33,081 bases of DNA from Nitrospira sp. (GTDB taxonomy: Bacteria > Nitrospirota > Nitrospiria > Nitrospirales > Nitrospiraceae), in assembly GCA_005116815.1 (NCBI GenBank), contig SWDR01000003.1:147461-180541 (forward strand), given 5' to 3'. Positions within the stretch are counted from its first letter, which is position 1. Each line of letters begins with the position of its first letter. This document shows, piece by piece, positions 7,815-16,372 of this stretch. The notes under the pieces were generated by a model. That model was given only the letters and a program-made list of their open reading frames with translations, did no database searches and was not told where the DNA came from. A program made the translations under genes and the position numbers.

Positions 7815-7892
7815 CCATTCGCCCCTCGCACAGACCCCGTTGTTTTCCTACAGTATTTGCGCTTCGCCTCCGGGCACAAGATCTGCATTTTC

Positions 7893-7920
7893 TTGACAGC
7901 CAGGAGCGGACTGATATCGT
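7893..7920 (+). promoter_or_regulatory. Sigma70-like promoter close to the transglycosylase start
   Basis: TTGACA (7893-7898) is a perfect -35 box. TATCGT (7915-7920) follows after 16 bp. The expected start of transcription, near 7927, almost coincides with the ATG at 7928. The mRNA would then be leaderless, or translation begins at the second in-frame ATG at 7952. Confidence 0.4.
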
Positions 7921-7927
7921 TGCAACC

Positions 7928-8647
7928 ATGCACAACACATTTTCTCGACTCATGACATCTCTCGGACGCCACGCGGCTATTGGCCTCACCACGACGGCTA
8001 TCGCGGGAATCGGCTCGCTGACCTGCTCCGTACCGGTTGCCACGGCAGAAATTTATCAATATGTCGGACGGGACGGCTCGATCTCGCTCACCAATGTCCC
8101 CTCCGATGCTCGCTACCGGAAGATTGAGATCGAATCCAAATCCAACCGCTTCCACGACATCTTGTCCGAACGAGAGCTCGAACCAGTCATCCGCCGCTAC
8201 TCCTCACAACATCAACTCCATCCCGCGCTGATCCGAGCCGTCATCAAAGCCGAGTCAAATTTTGATCCACGGGCTGTGTCTCGCGCCGGGGCCATCGGCC
8301 TCATGCAACTGATGCCACAGACCGCCCTGCGACTGGATGTGCGAGATATGTATGACCCTGATGATAATGTGGGCGGAGGAACGAAATACTTACGCCAGCT
8401 GCTCGACCGCTTTCATGGAAATTTACCGCTGGCCCTGGCTGCCTACAATGCAGGAGAGCATGCCGTCGAGCACTACCAGGCACTGCCCCCGTATGATGAA
8501 ACCAGGCGATATGTCAGGAAGGTGCTTGGGTACTACCGCACATTTCTTGTGCGTGATGGTGTGATCCTGGAACGTCCGGTCAGCCGATACGCCCCCGCAG
8601 AGACAATAGCAGCCCCCGCGACTTCTTCTGAAGAGTCTTCCCGCTGA
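7928..8647 (+). CDS. Exported lytic murein transglycosylase (SLT domain, DUF4124-like N-terminus)
   Basis: This 239-residue protein cleaves glycan strands of peptidoglycan in the periplasm. A signal peptide ends near residue 40 (VPVATA). A short segment like DUF4124 follows (EIYQYVGRDGSISLTNVPSD). Then comes a Slt70-type catalytic domain, with the acid Glu109 in IKAESNFDP, followed by SRAGAIGLMQLMPQTA and AAYNAGEHAV. No ribosome binding site is visible before 7928; Met9 (7952) is an alternative start that keeps the signal peptide. The 3' end overlaps the 3' end of nadB by 68 bp in the opposite direction. Confidence 0.93.
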   Translation: MHNTFSRLMTSLGRHAAIGLTTTAIAGIGSLTCSVPVATAEIYQYVGRDGSISLTNVPSDARYRKIEIESKSNRFHDILSERELEPVIRRYSSQHQLHPALIRAVIKAESNFDPRAVSRAGAIGLMQLMPQTALRLDVRDMYDPDDNVGGGTKYLRQLLDRFHGNLPLALAAYNAGEHAVEHYQALPPYDETRRYVRKVLGYYRTFLVRDGVILERPVSRYAPAETIAAPATSSEESSR

Positions 8648-10226
8648 CCACTTCCCCGCTGGAGAGGCGACTGTGTTGCTGCCAACCGGCCCGCTTGGCC
8701 TCCGGACAATCTGACCGGTAATGGGCCCCGACGCTGTTCTCGCGCCACAGCGCCGCTTCCGCGACGCATTGCGCCACCTGCACCATGTTCTTCACTTCTA
8801 ACGCAGCCCGGCTGGCAAACGGCTGAGCCACAAGTTGGGCCCACCTCGACAATTGCGCACAGGCCCGGATGAGCGACTCGCCAGAGCGAATCACACCGAC
8901 TTGGCCCCACATCGTTCGCCGCAATGAGCTTCGCAACTTTTCCGCATCATCCAATGTGCCAAATTGGCCCGCTCGAATCGCGGCTTCCTGAGACGAGAGT
9001 TTGGGAATATCATGTCCGCCTGCAAAGGCCACGGCTGCCGTGGCCGCGCGCGCACCAAACACCAATCCTTCGAGCAAGGAATTACTCGCAAGACGATTCG
9101 CTCCGTGCACACCGCTACAAGCCACCTCTCCGGCGGCGAAGAGCCCCGGAACCGTCGTCGCACCGTTCAGATCGGTCCAGACTCCGCCCATCATGTAATG
9201 CGCGCTGGGAGATACCGGGATCCATTCCTCCGTGATATCGATATCGTAGCGCAGGCAAGTCGCATAGATCGTCGGGAAGCGCCGCTTCACGAACTCTGCA
9301 CCCAAATGAGTGACATCAAGATAGACATGGCGCGCTTTCGTCGCGGCCATCTCTGCCAGGATCGCCCGCGATACGATATCTCTCGGCGCCAAGGCCCCCA
9401 TCGGGTGGTAGCGTTGCATAAACAGTGCACCCTTATTATTGCGAAGCTGCGCGCCCTCGCCTCGCATCGCTTCCGACAGCAAAAATGGCGGGCTCGACGG
9501 CAAATACAGGGCCGTGGGATGGAATTGCACGAACTCCATATCTTGCAGCACCGCGCCAGCACGCAACGCCATGGCCATGCCATCACCGGTGGCATTGGCA
9601 GGATTGGTCGTCCGCGCATAGATCTGCCCGGCCCCGCCGGTGGTCAACACAATCGCACGGGCCGGCAACACAAACTGACGGCCAGATCCTTCATCCAGCA
9701 CCACCGCCCCGCAACAGCGCCCACCGTCGACCACGAGATCTACGGTAAAGTGATGGTCCAACCGCTGGATCTGCTTCTGCCGATTCACCTCGGCAATCAA
9801 CACGCGCACCATCTCATTCCCTGTCGCGTCCCCCCGCGCACGCAGGATGCGGCTTCGGCTGTGGGCTGCCTCACGAGCGAAGGCGAACTTCCCACCCACC
9901 TTGTCGAACTTAGCCCCCCACCCGATCAACTCTTGAATCCGCGCAGGGCCTTCTTCGACGAGGACCCGCACCGCTTCTTTTCGGCAGAGCCCATGCCCAG
10001 CTTTGAGCGTGTCGGTCAAATGGATCGCCACATCGTCCTCTTCGCTCATCGCCACCGCCACCCCGCCCTGCGCGTGGATCGAACTGCTCTGCAGCGGATG
10101 GCCCTTCGTCAGCACCATGACACGGCCGGAACGGCTGAGCTCCAATGCCGCGCGGAGACCGGCCACACCGCTCCCGATGACCAGGAAATCGGCCTCCACT
10201 GGCGCACGCGATCGACGAGATGTCAT
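8580..10226 (-). CDS. nadB: L-aspartate oxidase (de novo NAD synthesis)
   Basis: NadB oxidises L-aspartate to iminoaspartate, which NadA condenses into quinolinate for NAD. The 548-residue flavoprotein begins with the dinucleotide fold VIGSGVAGLRAALEL (FAD contact GSGVAG at 18-23), then SSSIHAQGGVAVA. It carries HSRSRILRARGDATG, QFHPTALY, RGEGAQLRN, RDIVSRAI and SAHYMMGGV. The segment GEVACSGVHGANRLASNSLLEG is typical of NadB rather than of fumarate reductase or succinate dehydrogenase. It starts 3 bp after the stop of an upstream lipoprotein gene on the same strand. Its last 68 bp overlap the transglycosylase tail to tail. nadA and nadC are not in the window. Confidence 0.95.
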   Translation of the reverse strand: MTSRRSRAPVEADFLVIGSGVAGLRAALELSRSGRVMVLTKGHPLQSSSIHAQGGVAVAMSEEDDVAIHLTDTLKAGHGLCRKEAVRVLVEEGPARIQELIGWGAKFDKVGGKFAFAREAAHSRSRILRARGDATGNEMVRVLIAEVNRQKQIQRLDHHFTVDLVVDGGRCCGAVVLDEGSGRQFVLPARAIVLTTGGAGQIYARTTNPANATGDGMAMALRAGAVLQDMEFVQFHPTALYLPSSPPFLLSEAMRGEGAQLRNNKGALFMQRYHPMGALAPRDIVSRAILAEMAATKARHVYLDVTHLGAEFVKRRFPTIYATCLRYDIDITEEWIPVSPSAHYMMGGVWTDLNGATTVPGLFAAGEVACSGVHGANRLASNSLLEGLVFGARAATAAVAFAGGHDIPKLSSQEAAIRAGQFGTLDDAEKLRSSLRRTMWGQVGVIRSGESLIRACAQLSRWAQLVAQPFASRAALEVKNMVQVAQCVAEAALWRENSVGAHYRSDCPEAKRAGWQQHSRLSSGEVVSGKTLQKKSRGLLLSLRGRIG

Positions 10227-10229
10227 AGA

Positions 10230-10739
10230 TTATTTCTTCTTGGGAGTATGAGTGGAATCGGTCGTGGCCTGTCGCGCTTTCATCCCGAAGGGAGAATCGC
10301 CTTGAACTCCACGTAACAGAACCGACTTCGTCCCGACCCACTGCAATCGCGTGTGGCCTCGCTGCCGGAGGCCGGGATCGTCCGCATCTTTCTTCCACAG
10401 GCCCTGCCAATGCACGAAGACGTCGATGTCGTCCCCTTCAATCATGATGCGTTCGAGCGAGAAGTCCAACGTCATGGCACTATACGTCTCGAAATCACCT
10501 CGAGCCTCTTCCTGTAGCCGCTCGAGCTGTTCGAGCGGCATCATGACTGCCGCCAATCCCGACGCATCTTTCTTCACATAGGCTTGGCGAAGCGATTCCA
10601 CCGCCCGATCGATCAGGAGGTACCGTTCGTGATCTTCCGGATATTGAATGGTCTTGCCGCTACAGCCGACGCCGACCAAGACGATCAAACCGATTAAGAG
10701 CAATACGGGGAGCAGTGAAAATTTGTGTGGGTACATCAT
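10230..10739 (-). CDS. Predicted lipoprotein of unknown function
   Basis: The 169-residue protein has a hydrophobic signal segment ending in LVGVGC with Cys26, followed by SGK. This fits a lipoprotein signal, although the residue at -3 is Gly rather than the usual Leu. The mature part (RAVESLRQAYVKKDASGLAAVMM and following, then FVHWQGLW) has the helix-then-sheet pattern of small NTF2-like domains, but I do not recognise a family. It ends in a lysine-rich tail. The stop lies 3 bp before the nadB start, so the two are co-transcribed, though no functional link to NAD synthesis is evident. Confidence 0.78.
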   Translation of the reverse strand: MMYPHKFSLLPVLLLIGLIVLVGVGCSGKTIQYPEDHERYLLIDRAVESLRQAYVKKDASGLAAVMMPLEQLERLQEEARGDFETYSAMTLDFSLERIMIEGDDIDVFVHWQGLWKKDADDPGLRQRGHTRLQWVGTKSVLLRGVQGDSPFGMKARQATTDSTHTPKKK

Positions 10740-10829
10740 GCGTGCAGTATAGGAATGGGTATCAGGCAGGTCAAGCGGCCCCTACAGTGCCTCCGCCGCG
10801 ATCATGATCAATTAAATCCGCTCATGGCC

Positions 10830-10858
10830 TTGCAATTTGAGACGGAAACTTCTACACT
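10830..10858 (+). promoter_or_regulatory. Sigma70 promoter for the bS22-like gene
   Basis: TTGCAA (10830-10835) and TACACT (10853-10858) are separated by exactly 17 bp. The predicted start, near 10865, gives a leader of about 17 bases that contains the AGGAG ribosome binding site (10870-10874). Spacing and boxes together make this the clearest promoter in the window. Confidence 0.6.
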
Positions 10859-10881
10859 CCCCCCTTCGCAGGAGAGAACGC

Positions 10882-10977
10882 ATGTCCAGTGTTTTGAAAA
10901 AACGCCGTAAGAAAATGCGCAAGCACAAGTACAAGAAGCTTCGCCGGCGTCAAAAATTCGAACGTCGTAAGAGCTAG
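10882..10977 (+). CDS. bS22-like mini ribosomal protein (AURKAIP1/COX24 domain), 31 residues
   Basis: This very short gene encodes MSSVLKKRRKKMRKHKYKKL and then a basic tail ending FERRKS; about two thirds of the residues are Lys or Arg. The pattern matches the AURKAIP1/COX24 domain family, whose members are bacterial small-subunit protein bS22 (seen in mycobacteria) and mitochondrial mS38. It would bind 16S rRNA in the small subunit. AGGAG lies 7 bases before the ATG, and a good promoter lies at 10830-10858. The gene is short enough to be missed by ordinary gene callers. A small gene follows 29 bp downstream and probably shares the transcript. Confidence 0.88.
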   Translation: MSSVLKKRRKKMRKHKYKKLRRRQKFERRKS

Positions 10978-11006
10978 GCTCACCCGAGAACGGGGAGGAG
11001 GGGTCG

Positions 11007-11225
11007 GTGCCCGAAGGCAAGAAGGTTCGCATCCGCGTCCGGACTGTGAACTGCGTCTACGTTGGCGACTTCCTCATTCCTCCCATGAGACATCGTGTGT
11101 CCGATGCGATCAACGAAGAGCAACGCCTCTTTATCAGCCTCACCGACGTGGTGATCGATGATAAGGATCGCTCGGAGTTCGTGGCCGTCAATAAGAACCT
11201 GATCGAGTCGATCGCACAGCTGTAG
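11007..11225 (+). CDS. Small conserved-looking protein of unknown function
   Basis: The 72-residue protein starts at GTG, preceded by a strong ribosome binding site (AGGAGGGG, 10996-11003). The sequence alternates short strands (VRIRVRTVNCVYVGDFLI, RLFISLTDVVI, EFVAVNKNLI) and should fold as a compact beta domain. It has no signal peptide or membrane segment. I do not recognise the family with confidence. It lies 29 bp behind the bS22-like gene in the same direction and so probably shares its promoter. Confidence 0.75.
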   Translation: MPEGKKVRIRVRTVNCVYVGDFLIPPMRHRVSDAINEEQRLFISLTDVVIDDKDRSEFVAVNKNLIESIAQL

Positions 11226-11314
11226 CGATCGACTCTTCCAGGGACCTTAAGACGTCACCTCTGCCGTTCTTTCGTGATGTATTCGCAGCCGCCCCTCTAC
11301 CATCGTCCCTCAAC

Positions 11315-13045
11315 ATGTCCACCTTCTCACGATTTCTCCCGTTCCTGAAGCCCTACCTCTCCCGTATGGCCATCGCAGGCCTGCTGGTCATGGTGGTCGC
11401 CGCGATCAATCTGGCCTTGCTGCGGTTAGCCGGCACGTTATGGGACGTCATTACCGTCCAGCACGACCAGTCTAGAATGACGGAGCTGATCTCCCTCTTT
11501 CTCGGGCTCGTCCTCCTGCAAGGCCTCTGCTCGATGGGCCACAGCTATCTGACCGCCTGGATTTCCCAACGCATCGTCGCCAACTTCCGCCAACACCTCT
11601 TTAAACATCTGCACACCCTCTCCGTCAGCTTCTTTGCCCGTCGGCGCACCGGCGAACTTCTGTCACGACTCATGAACGACGTCACGGTCATCCAATCCGT
11701 CGTCACGGAAACGCCAATCGACAGCGCAAAACAGCTCGTGACCTTCATTGGAGGCATCACGTTCTTACTGATGATGAACTGGAGGCTGTGCCTGTTGATC
11801 CTGGTCCTGCTCCCATTACTCGTCCTCGTGGCGAAATTTTTCGGCCGCAGACTGAAATCCCTCTCGACCTCGATTCAAGACCAGACTGCAGCCTTGAGCA
11901 CCTTGATCGAAGAAGTGATCTCCGGCATTCGCATCGTAAAGTCCTTCGTGCAAACAGAACGAGAAGAAGCCAGGTTTTCCACACAAGTCGAACAGACCTT
12001 ATCGTTGACGATGCAACGGGCAAACATCATGGCGGTATTCGTCCCCGTCATCAGCCTCCTCACCTTCTCCGCCGCCGCCGCGGTCTTATGGTATGGGGGA
12101 CTCCAAGTCATCGACGGAACCGTATCTCCTGGCGATCTCTTCGCCTTCGTCCTCTTTGCCGGCATCCTGATCGGTCCGTTCAGTTCCGCCGCCCGTGTGT
12201 TCGCACAGATCAGGGAAGCGCAGGGCGCCACACAACGGGTATTCGAAATTCTGGACACTCATTCTGAAGTGAGCGACTCCCCCACGGCCACGTCGCTGTC
12301 CTCCGTCTCAGGACATATCCGGGCGGAGCACATCGGCTTTGCCTACGACCCACGGCAACCGGTCTTAACGGATATTTCGTTCGAGGCCAAGCCGGGCGAA
12401 CTCGTTGCCATCGTCGGTCCCACCGGCGCAGGGAAAACGACCGTGATGAACTTGCTCCACCGCTTCTACGATCCCACGGAAGGGCGCATCACGATCGACG
12501 GACAGGATCTTCGCCAAGTCACCATGGATAGCTGGTATCGACAGATCGCGCTGGTTCCGCAAGAGACGATCCTGTTCGGCGGGACGATTCTCGATAATAT
12601 TCGCTATGGCAACAGGGAGGCGACTGAAGAGGAAGTCATCGCGGCGAGTCGTGCGGCCCATGCCCACGACTTCATCATGAGTTTCCCGGATCAGTATCAG
12701 ACCGTCGTGGGAGAAAAAGGGATCAATGTCTCAGGCGGACAGCGGCAACGCATCGCCATCGCCAGGGCCATTGTGAAAAATCCACGGATTTTGTTGCTAG
12801 ATGAAGCGACCTCCGCCCTCGACAGTGAGTCGGAGCGGCTTGTCCAGGAAGCGCTGGAGCAACTCATGAAAGGCCGAACGACCTTTGTGATCGCCCATCG
12901 CTTGACGACCATCCAGCGAGCCGACCGCATCCTCGTGCTCAATAAGGGTCACCTCGTTGAGACCGGCACCCATGCCGAGCTCATCGACCGTAAAGGGCTC
13001 TACCAGTACCTCTACACCCTGCGGTTGACAGAACTCCCCTCGTAA
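11315..13045 (+). CDS. msbA: ABC exporter half-transporter, MsbA-like (fused membrane and ATPase domains)
   Basis: The 576-residue protein has an N-terminal six-helix exporter domain (about 15-310) and a C-terminal ABC ATPase. The ATPase is complete: Walker A GPTGAGKT (368-375), Q-loop VPQE, signature VSGGQRQR (472-479), Walker B ILLLDE (492-497), D-loop SALD and switch His528. It would work as a homodimer in the inner membrane. The arrangement and sequence fit the MsbA family, which flips lipid A-core to the periplasmic face. No LPS gene is adjacent, so a related lipid or drug export role is possible. There is no clear operon partner downstream. Confidence 0.88.
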   Translation: MSTFSRFLPFLKPYLSRMAIAGLLVMVVAAINLALLRLAGTLWDVITVQHDQSRMTELISLFLGLVLLQGLCSMGHSYLTAWISQRIVANFRQHLFKHLHTLSVSFFARRRTGELLSRLMNDVTVIQSVVTETPIDSAKQLVTFIGGITFLLMMNWRLCLLILVLLPLLVLVAKFFGRRLKSLSTSIQDQTAALSTLIEEVISGIRIVKSFVQTEREEARFSTQVEQTLSLTMQRANIMAVFVPVISLLTFSAAAAVLWYGGLQVIDGTVSPGDLFAFVLFAGILIGPFSSAARVFAQIREAQGATQRVFEILDTHSEVSDSPTATSLSSVSGHIRAEHIGFAYDPRQPVLTDISFEAKPGELVAIVGPTGAGKTTVMNLLHRFYDPTEGRITIDGQDLRQVTMDSWYRQIALVPQETILFGGTILDNIRYGNREATEEEVIAASRAAHAHDFIMSFPDQYQTVVGEKGINVSGGQRQRIAIARAIVKNPRILLLDEATSALDSESERLVQEALEQLMKGRTTFVIAHRLTTIQRADRILVLNKGHLVETGTHAELIDRKGLYQYLYTLRLTELPS

Positions 13046-13054
13046 GCCTCGCGT

Positions 13055-13894
13055 TTACATCCCAATCGTTTCGATCACCTGCATATCTTCGCCCGTCAAG
13101 GTGAACTGTTCAGCTTGCAGGTCTTCTTTCATATGCTGCGGATTCGTGGTGCCCGTCAACGGGAGCATCCCGACCTGCATCGCAAACCGAAAGATCACCT
13201 GGGCCAGCCCAGCCCCTAACCGTCTGGCGATAGCCCGGATGGCTGGTTCGGCAAAAATGCCTTGGTTTGCGGTCAACAACGAAAACCCTTGATAGATGAT
13301 GTTCTGGGACCGGCAGATCTCCCGCACCTCCTTGTCCCATCCGAGCGCGGCATAACAGCGGTTCTGCACCATCATTGGCTTCACGGCAGCCTCGGCACAG
13401 AGCTGAGCAAGTTGCTCAGCCGTGACATTGCTGATGCCGATCATTTTCGTTTTCCCCGACCGATAGAGCCCTTCGATGGCAGCCCAGACCTCACGGTCCG
13501 CCGCGCCCAAACCCTGCCGCTGATACGGCCCATGCAAGACATAGGAGTCGAGATAGTCGGTGTGTAGGTGAGCCAATGAGCTGTCGAAAGACTGCATCAC
13601 TTGAGTCGTGAGATCAGCTGAGGCATCGTAGGGAGTCCGATGATCCTGACCATTCGTCGAGGTAAACTTGGTCTGGAGAAAGAGACGGTCTCGCGCAACC
13701 CCTTGCTGCGCGAGAGCCAACAACGCCTCTCCCACCAGGGCTTCCTGATAATGAATCAGTTGATTGGCCGTGTCGATGGCCGTGAAACCAGCCGCCACGG
13801 CGAGCTGCACCAATTGCGTCGTGGCCTCTTTTTTCCACGCCGTGCCATACATGAACGAAGGAACCGACACATTATTATAGGTGGTCAAAGACAT
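13055..13894 (-). CDS. Aldo/keto reductase
   Basis: This NAD(P)H-dependent oxidoreductase of 279 residues has the (beta/alpha)8 fold. The catalytic set can be placed as Asp41 (AIDTAN), Tyr49, Lys76 (LQTKFTS) and His121 (VLHGP). Between Asp41 and the tyrosine there are seven residues, against four in common aldo/keto reductases. The protein therefore belongs to a subgroup with an enlarged active-site loop (NQLIHYQEA). The cofactor region GISNVTAEQLAQL is normal. It lies 59 bp downstream of the lipocalin gene on the same strand. The substrate cannot be inferred. Confidence 0.9.
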   Translation of the reverse strand: MSLTTYNNVSVPSFMYGTAWKKEATTQLVQLAVAAGFTAIDTANQLIHYQEALVGEALLALAQQGVARDRLFLQTKFTSTNGQDHRTPYDASADLTTQVMQSFDSSLAHLHTDYLDSYVLHGPYQRQGLGAADREVWAAIEGLYRSGKTKMIGISNVTAEQLAQLCAEAAVKPMMVQNRCYAALGWDKEVREICRSQNIIYQGFSLLTANQGIFAEPAIRAIARRLGAGLAQVIFRFAMQVGMLPLTGTTNPQHMKEDLQAEQFTLTGEDMQVIETIGM

Positions 13895-13953
13895 ACGTGA
13901 TTCTCCATGATGACCAGGCTCCTGATGCCTGCCAGATCTATGATTTCAAGTTA

Positions 13954-14550
13954 TCACGAAGAAGCGGGACGACGAGCTGCGATGAGATCCGACACAGGGT
14001 AACCCAACTGTTGAGCCCGTTCGACCAGGCGTCGATAGCTGGCCTCGTCTAGCTGAGGAGCCCGGGATAGAATCCAGAGGTATCGACGATCCGGAGTGCC
14101 CACCAGCGCGGCCCAATACTCCTGATCGAGATCCAGAATCCAATAATTCCCGTCACGTGATGGACCGAACAGCCGTGCGAACCAGTTGTCGAATACCACC
14201 GTGAGTCGCGCGTTCGTCTTGGGATCAACCACCGTCGCGACTCCCTCTGCCTGCTCGAATCCGCCGGTATCCGTCACACATTCATTATGCACACCGACTA
14301 CCCCATCCGGACGGATGGAGTAGACCGCCTTGGAGTCTACGCAGTGACGCTGAAACCACATCGGGAGCCGCGCAATTTCATACCAAGTGCCCGCATAGCG
14401 AGAGAGGTCCACCGATGCGACCGTCGGCAGATCACCGTTCACATTCACTCCCGTACAGGCCCCCAGCATGAGGGACAAGACCGTTATCGCGAGACTGTGC
14501 CTCACAAAGCCAGAACGGTTGGCGCGACAACTTAAGGGAACTGTCCTCAT
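13954..14550 (-). CDS. blc: Outer-membrane lipoprotein of the lipocalin family (Blc-like)
   Basis: The 198-residue form starts MRTVPLSCRANRSGFVRHSL and has a lipobox LGAC, so it is a lipoprotein. The lipocalin signature YAGTWYEIARLPMWFQ follows, and later DNWFARLFGPSRDGNYWILD. This is the Blc group, which binds fatty acids or lysophospholipids at the outer membrane. The frame is open to 14706 and contains earlier ATGs, but that extension is not signal-like. The ATG at 14550 has AGGAG upstream at rather long spacing (12 bases), so the start is uncertain by a few codons. It is probably co-transcribed with the aldo/keto reductase. Confidence 0.87.
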   Translation of the reverse strand: MRTVPLSCRANRSGFVRHSLAITVLSLMLGACTGVNVNGDLPTVASVDLSRYAGTWYEIARLPMWFQRHCVDSKAVYSIRPDGVVGVHNECVTDTGGFEQAEGVATVVDPKTNARLTVVFDNWFARLFGPSRDGNYWILDLDQEYWAALVGTPDRRYLWILSRAPQLDEASYRRLVERAQQLGYPVSDLIAARRPASS

Positions 14551-14784
14551 CGGCAGCAGCATCTCCTGCACCATCACGTTCTCATCTTTCATTATTGCAG
14601 AGCCATCCTTCCAGCGACAAAGAATAGGGGGAAGAGGATCGGGATAAGAGAGCAAAGACATGACGGAGACAGGGAAGGGAAAGAGGAGCACTGGAACATG
14701 CGTCAAATCGTTAGAGCCTCCAGCGAGGTCGCGCGCTAGGAGACGACCGTCCAGCCGCCTCCCAGCGCCACGATCTGAACTGAC

Positions 14785-15045
14785 TTATCGCCGAGCGGCT
14801 TGATCGCGACGGCAGCTTTCTTCCGCCAACATCTTCTGGCCTGCGCTTGCATCATTGGGGATACGCGCCATACAGGCATTCGACGTATCTTCCACCGCGC
14901 CAGAGGCAACACGTCCGATGCCCGTCGTCGGAGCAGATGACGCCGTCGTACCCGTGGACCCCATCGTCCCCTCGCTTGCACAACCGCCAACCATCATCCC
15001 CAACAAGGCGATGACACCAAACACATTCATTGACCGATCTGCCAT
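14785..15045 (-). CDS. Small predicted lipoprotein, possibly frameshifted at its 3' end
   Basis: This 86-residue protein starts MADRSMNVFGVIALLGMMVG, with a lipobox-like MVGGC (Cys22). A Ser/Thr/Gly-rich linker follows, then a short conserved-looking module (NACMARIPNDASAGQKMLAE, then ESCRRDQAARR) with two cysteines that may form a disulfide. A GGGGGAT ribosome binding site lies 8 bases upstream. I do not recognise a family. The frame at -1 stays open past the stop codon to 14736 and ends in a protein-like tail (VQIVALGGGWTVVS), so a one-base frameshift that shortened the protein is possible. Confidence 0.65.
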   Translation of the reverse strand: MADRSMNVFGVIALLGMMVGGCASEGTMGSTGTTASSAPTTGIGRVASGAVEDTSNACMARIPNDASAGQKMLAEESCRRDQAARR

Positions 15046-15380
15046 GGTGCGATCCCCCTATACATGAAAACTATTGATTTACAGCTGAGCCGATCCTACT
15101 CCTCACAGTAAGAGAAGAACAAGCCTAGCAGGCGGGCGTCTTAGGGACGATACGACCGTTGGTCATTACGATTGATCGACAGACTCTGCTGCTTATGGAC
15201 GTCGTGGAATGCCGATGCCTAGGCCAACGATTGCTCTCCCGTCGCATTGGGTCTGCCCAGGATCGTTCGCGAGCACTAGTTTAGAGGGTGCCTCCGCTTG
15301 CGACCACGTCAGGAAGATGGGGAGTCGGCCCTGCAAGCGGCCGAGACCAGGAAACCGGAAATGCACGGGATCGCAAGTGG
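15046..15380. other. 335-bp stretch without a recognisable gene
   Basis: No reading frame here looks like a protein, and I see no tRNA, long hairpin or repeat shared with other parts of the window. It separates two minus-strand genes for exported proteins. It probably holds the promoter of the downstream lipoprotein gene on the minus strand, but no convincing -35/-10 pair was found. Confidence 0.5.
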
Positions 15381-16358
15381 TCAGAAGCCGAGCTCTTTCT
15401 CGAGGTCGGCTTTCTTATCCTTGAACTTCTTCTGATCCTTTTCGCTCTGTTGCGTGATGGAGTTTTTCAGTTTCTCGCCTGACTTCTCCGCAGCACGCCC
15501 AGACGCGTCCATCTTCTTGTCGAGCTGTGCGGCCTTCTCCTTCGCCTTCACAGAGTCCGCGAAGTCGTAATACACCTTGGCATTCATCTGGGTGAACATC
15601 GGGTCAGGCCGCGCCATGACGGTATCCCCTCGTTGCTCGGCCCTGACCTTGGCTGGCTTGTCGCCGTTCGGCAAAAACTTCATCCAGTCGGCAGCCTTTC
15701 TCAAATTCTCAAGCGAACCCATGGTCGCCTTCGCAACCTCCGCCGCCCCACCAGACAGTCCCTGGGCATCCTTTTCCTCGGCCTTCATGAACCGGTCGGC
15801 ATTGGCCGAAGCAATTTTTTCAAGCTCCTGACGATAGGCCGAAGGCAAGACATAGGGTTGTCGCTCGCCCGACTTGGGATCACGGGGACCATAGCGGCCA
15901 TTGTCGACAGTCCAAGCCGCCTTGAATACCGCCATATCGTCCGGTTTGACCTGCGCGGCCTTCAGCATCACCCGGTTGGCCTCGGGGTATTCTCCCATGG
16001 CCTCAAAATACCGGAAGGCCGATGTCCGCCCGTCGGCCCGCACCGGCTCACTGGAATAGAATAGCCCCTTCGCCTCGGCCGCCTTGGCCAAATCCCGACC
16101 CAGTTTCGGAAGGTTCGCCTTCGCCCTGACCTGAGCATTCTTATCGTATCGATCGATACAGTCGTTGCCAGCAAGAGCCTGATACGCCACAAACAGTTCA
16201 GCCGGGGAACCCGTCTTTTCAACTTTATTCAGGGCGGCGACCTGCGCCTTGGCAGCCTTCTCTTCGTCATCGCCCACACAGATATCGTCCGCACGGACGG
16301 AGGGAGCCGTCAGAGCGAGAAGCAGCAATGCACCGCAGAACAGTCTGAGCAGAATCAT
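15381..16358 (-). CDS. Exported Ala/Lys-rich protein of unknown function
   Basis: The 325-residue protein has a clear signal peptide (MILLRLFCGALLLLALTAPS, cleavage likely after VRADD). The mature part is mostly helical. There are two cysteines in the first 50 mature residues (ICVGDD and NDCIDR), which may pair. A middle section (FRYFEAMGEYPEANRVMLKA) has the rhythm of a helical repeat. The last 60 residues are a highly charged Lys/Glu/Asp-rich stretch, probably a coiled coil. I do not recognise a family. It is 14 bp downstream of the DUF4412-like gene on the same strand. Confidence 0.8.
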   Translation of the reverse strand: MILLRLFCGALLLLALTAPSVRADDICVGDDEEKAAKAQVAALNKVEKTGSPAELFVAYQALAGNDCIDRYDKNAQVRAKANLPKLGRDLAKAAEAKGLFYSSEPVRADGRTSAFRYFEAMGEYPEANRVMLKAAQVKPDDMAVFKAAWTVDNGRYGPRDPKSGERQPYVLPSAYRQELEKIASANADRFMKAEEKDAQGLSGGAAEVAKATMGSLENLRKAADWMKFLPNGDKPAKVRAEQRGDTVMARPDPMFTQMNAKVYYDFADSVKAKEKAAQLDKKMDASGRAAEKSGEKLKNSITQQSEKDQKKFKDKKADLEKELGF

Positions 16359-16372
16359 CGTACGATCCTCCG

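Noticed and set aside
8964-10316. Long open frame of 450 codons on the + strand
   Set aside because: It lies antisense to nadB, whose motifs are unmistakable. The translated sequence is low-complexity and rich in His and Arg, as expected of a shadow frame in GC-rich DNA.
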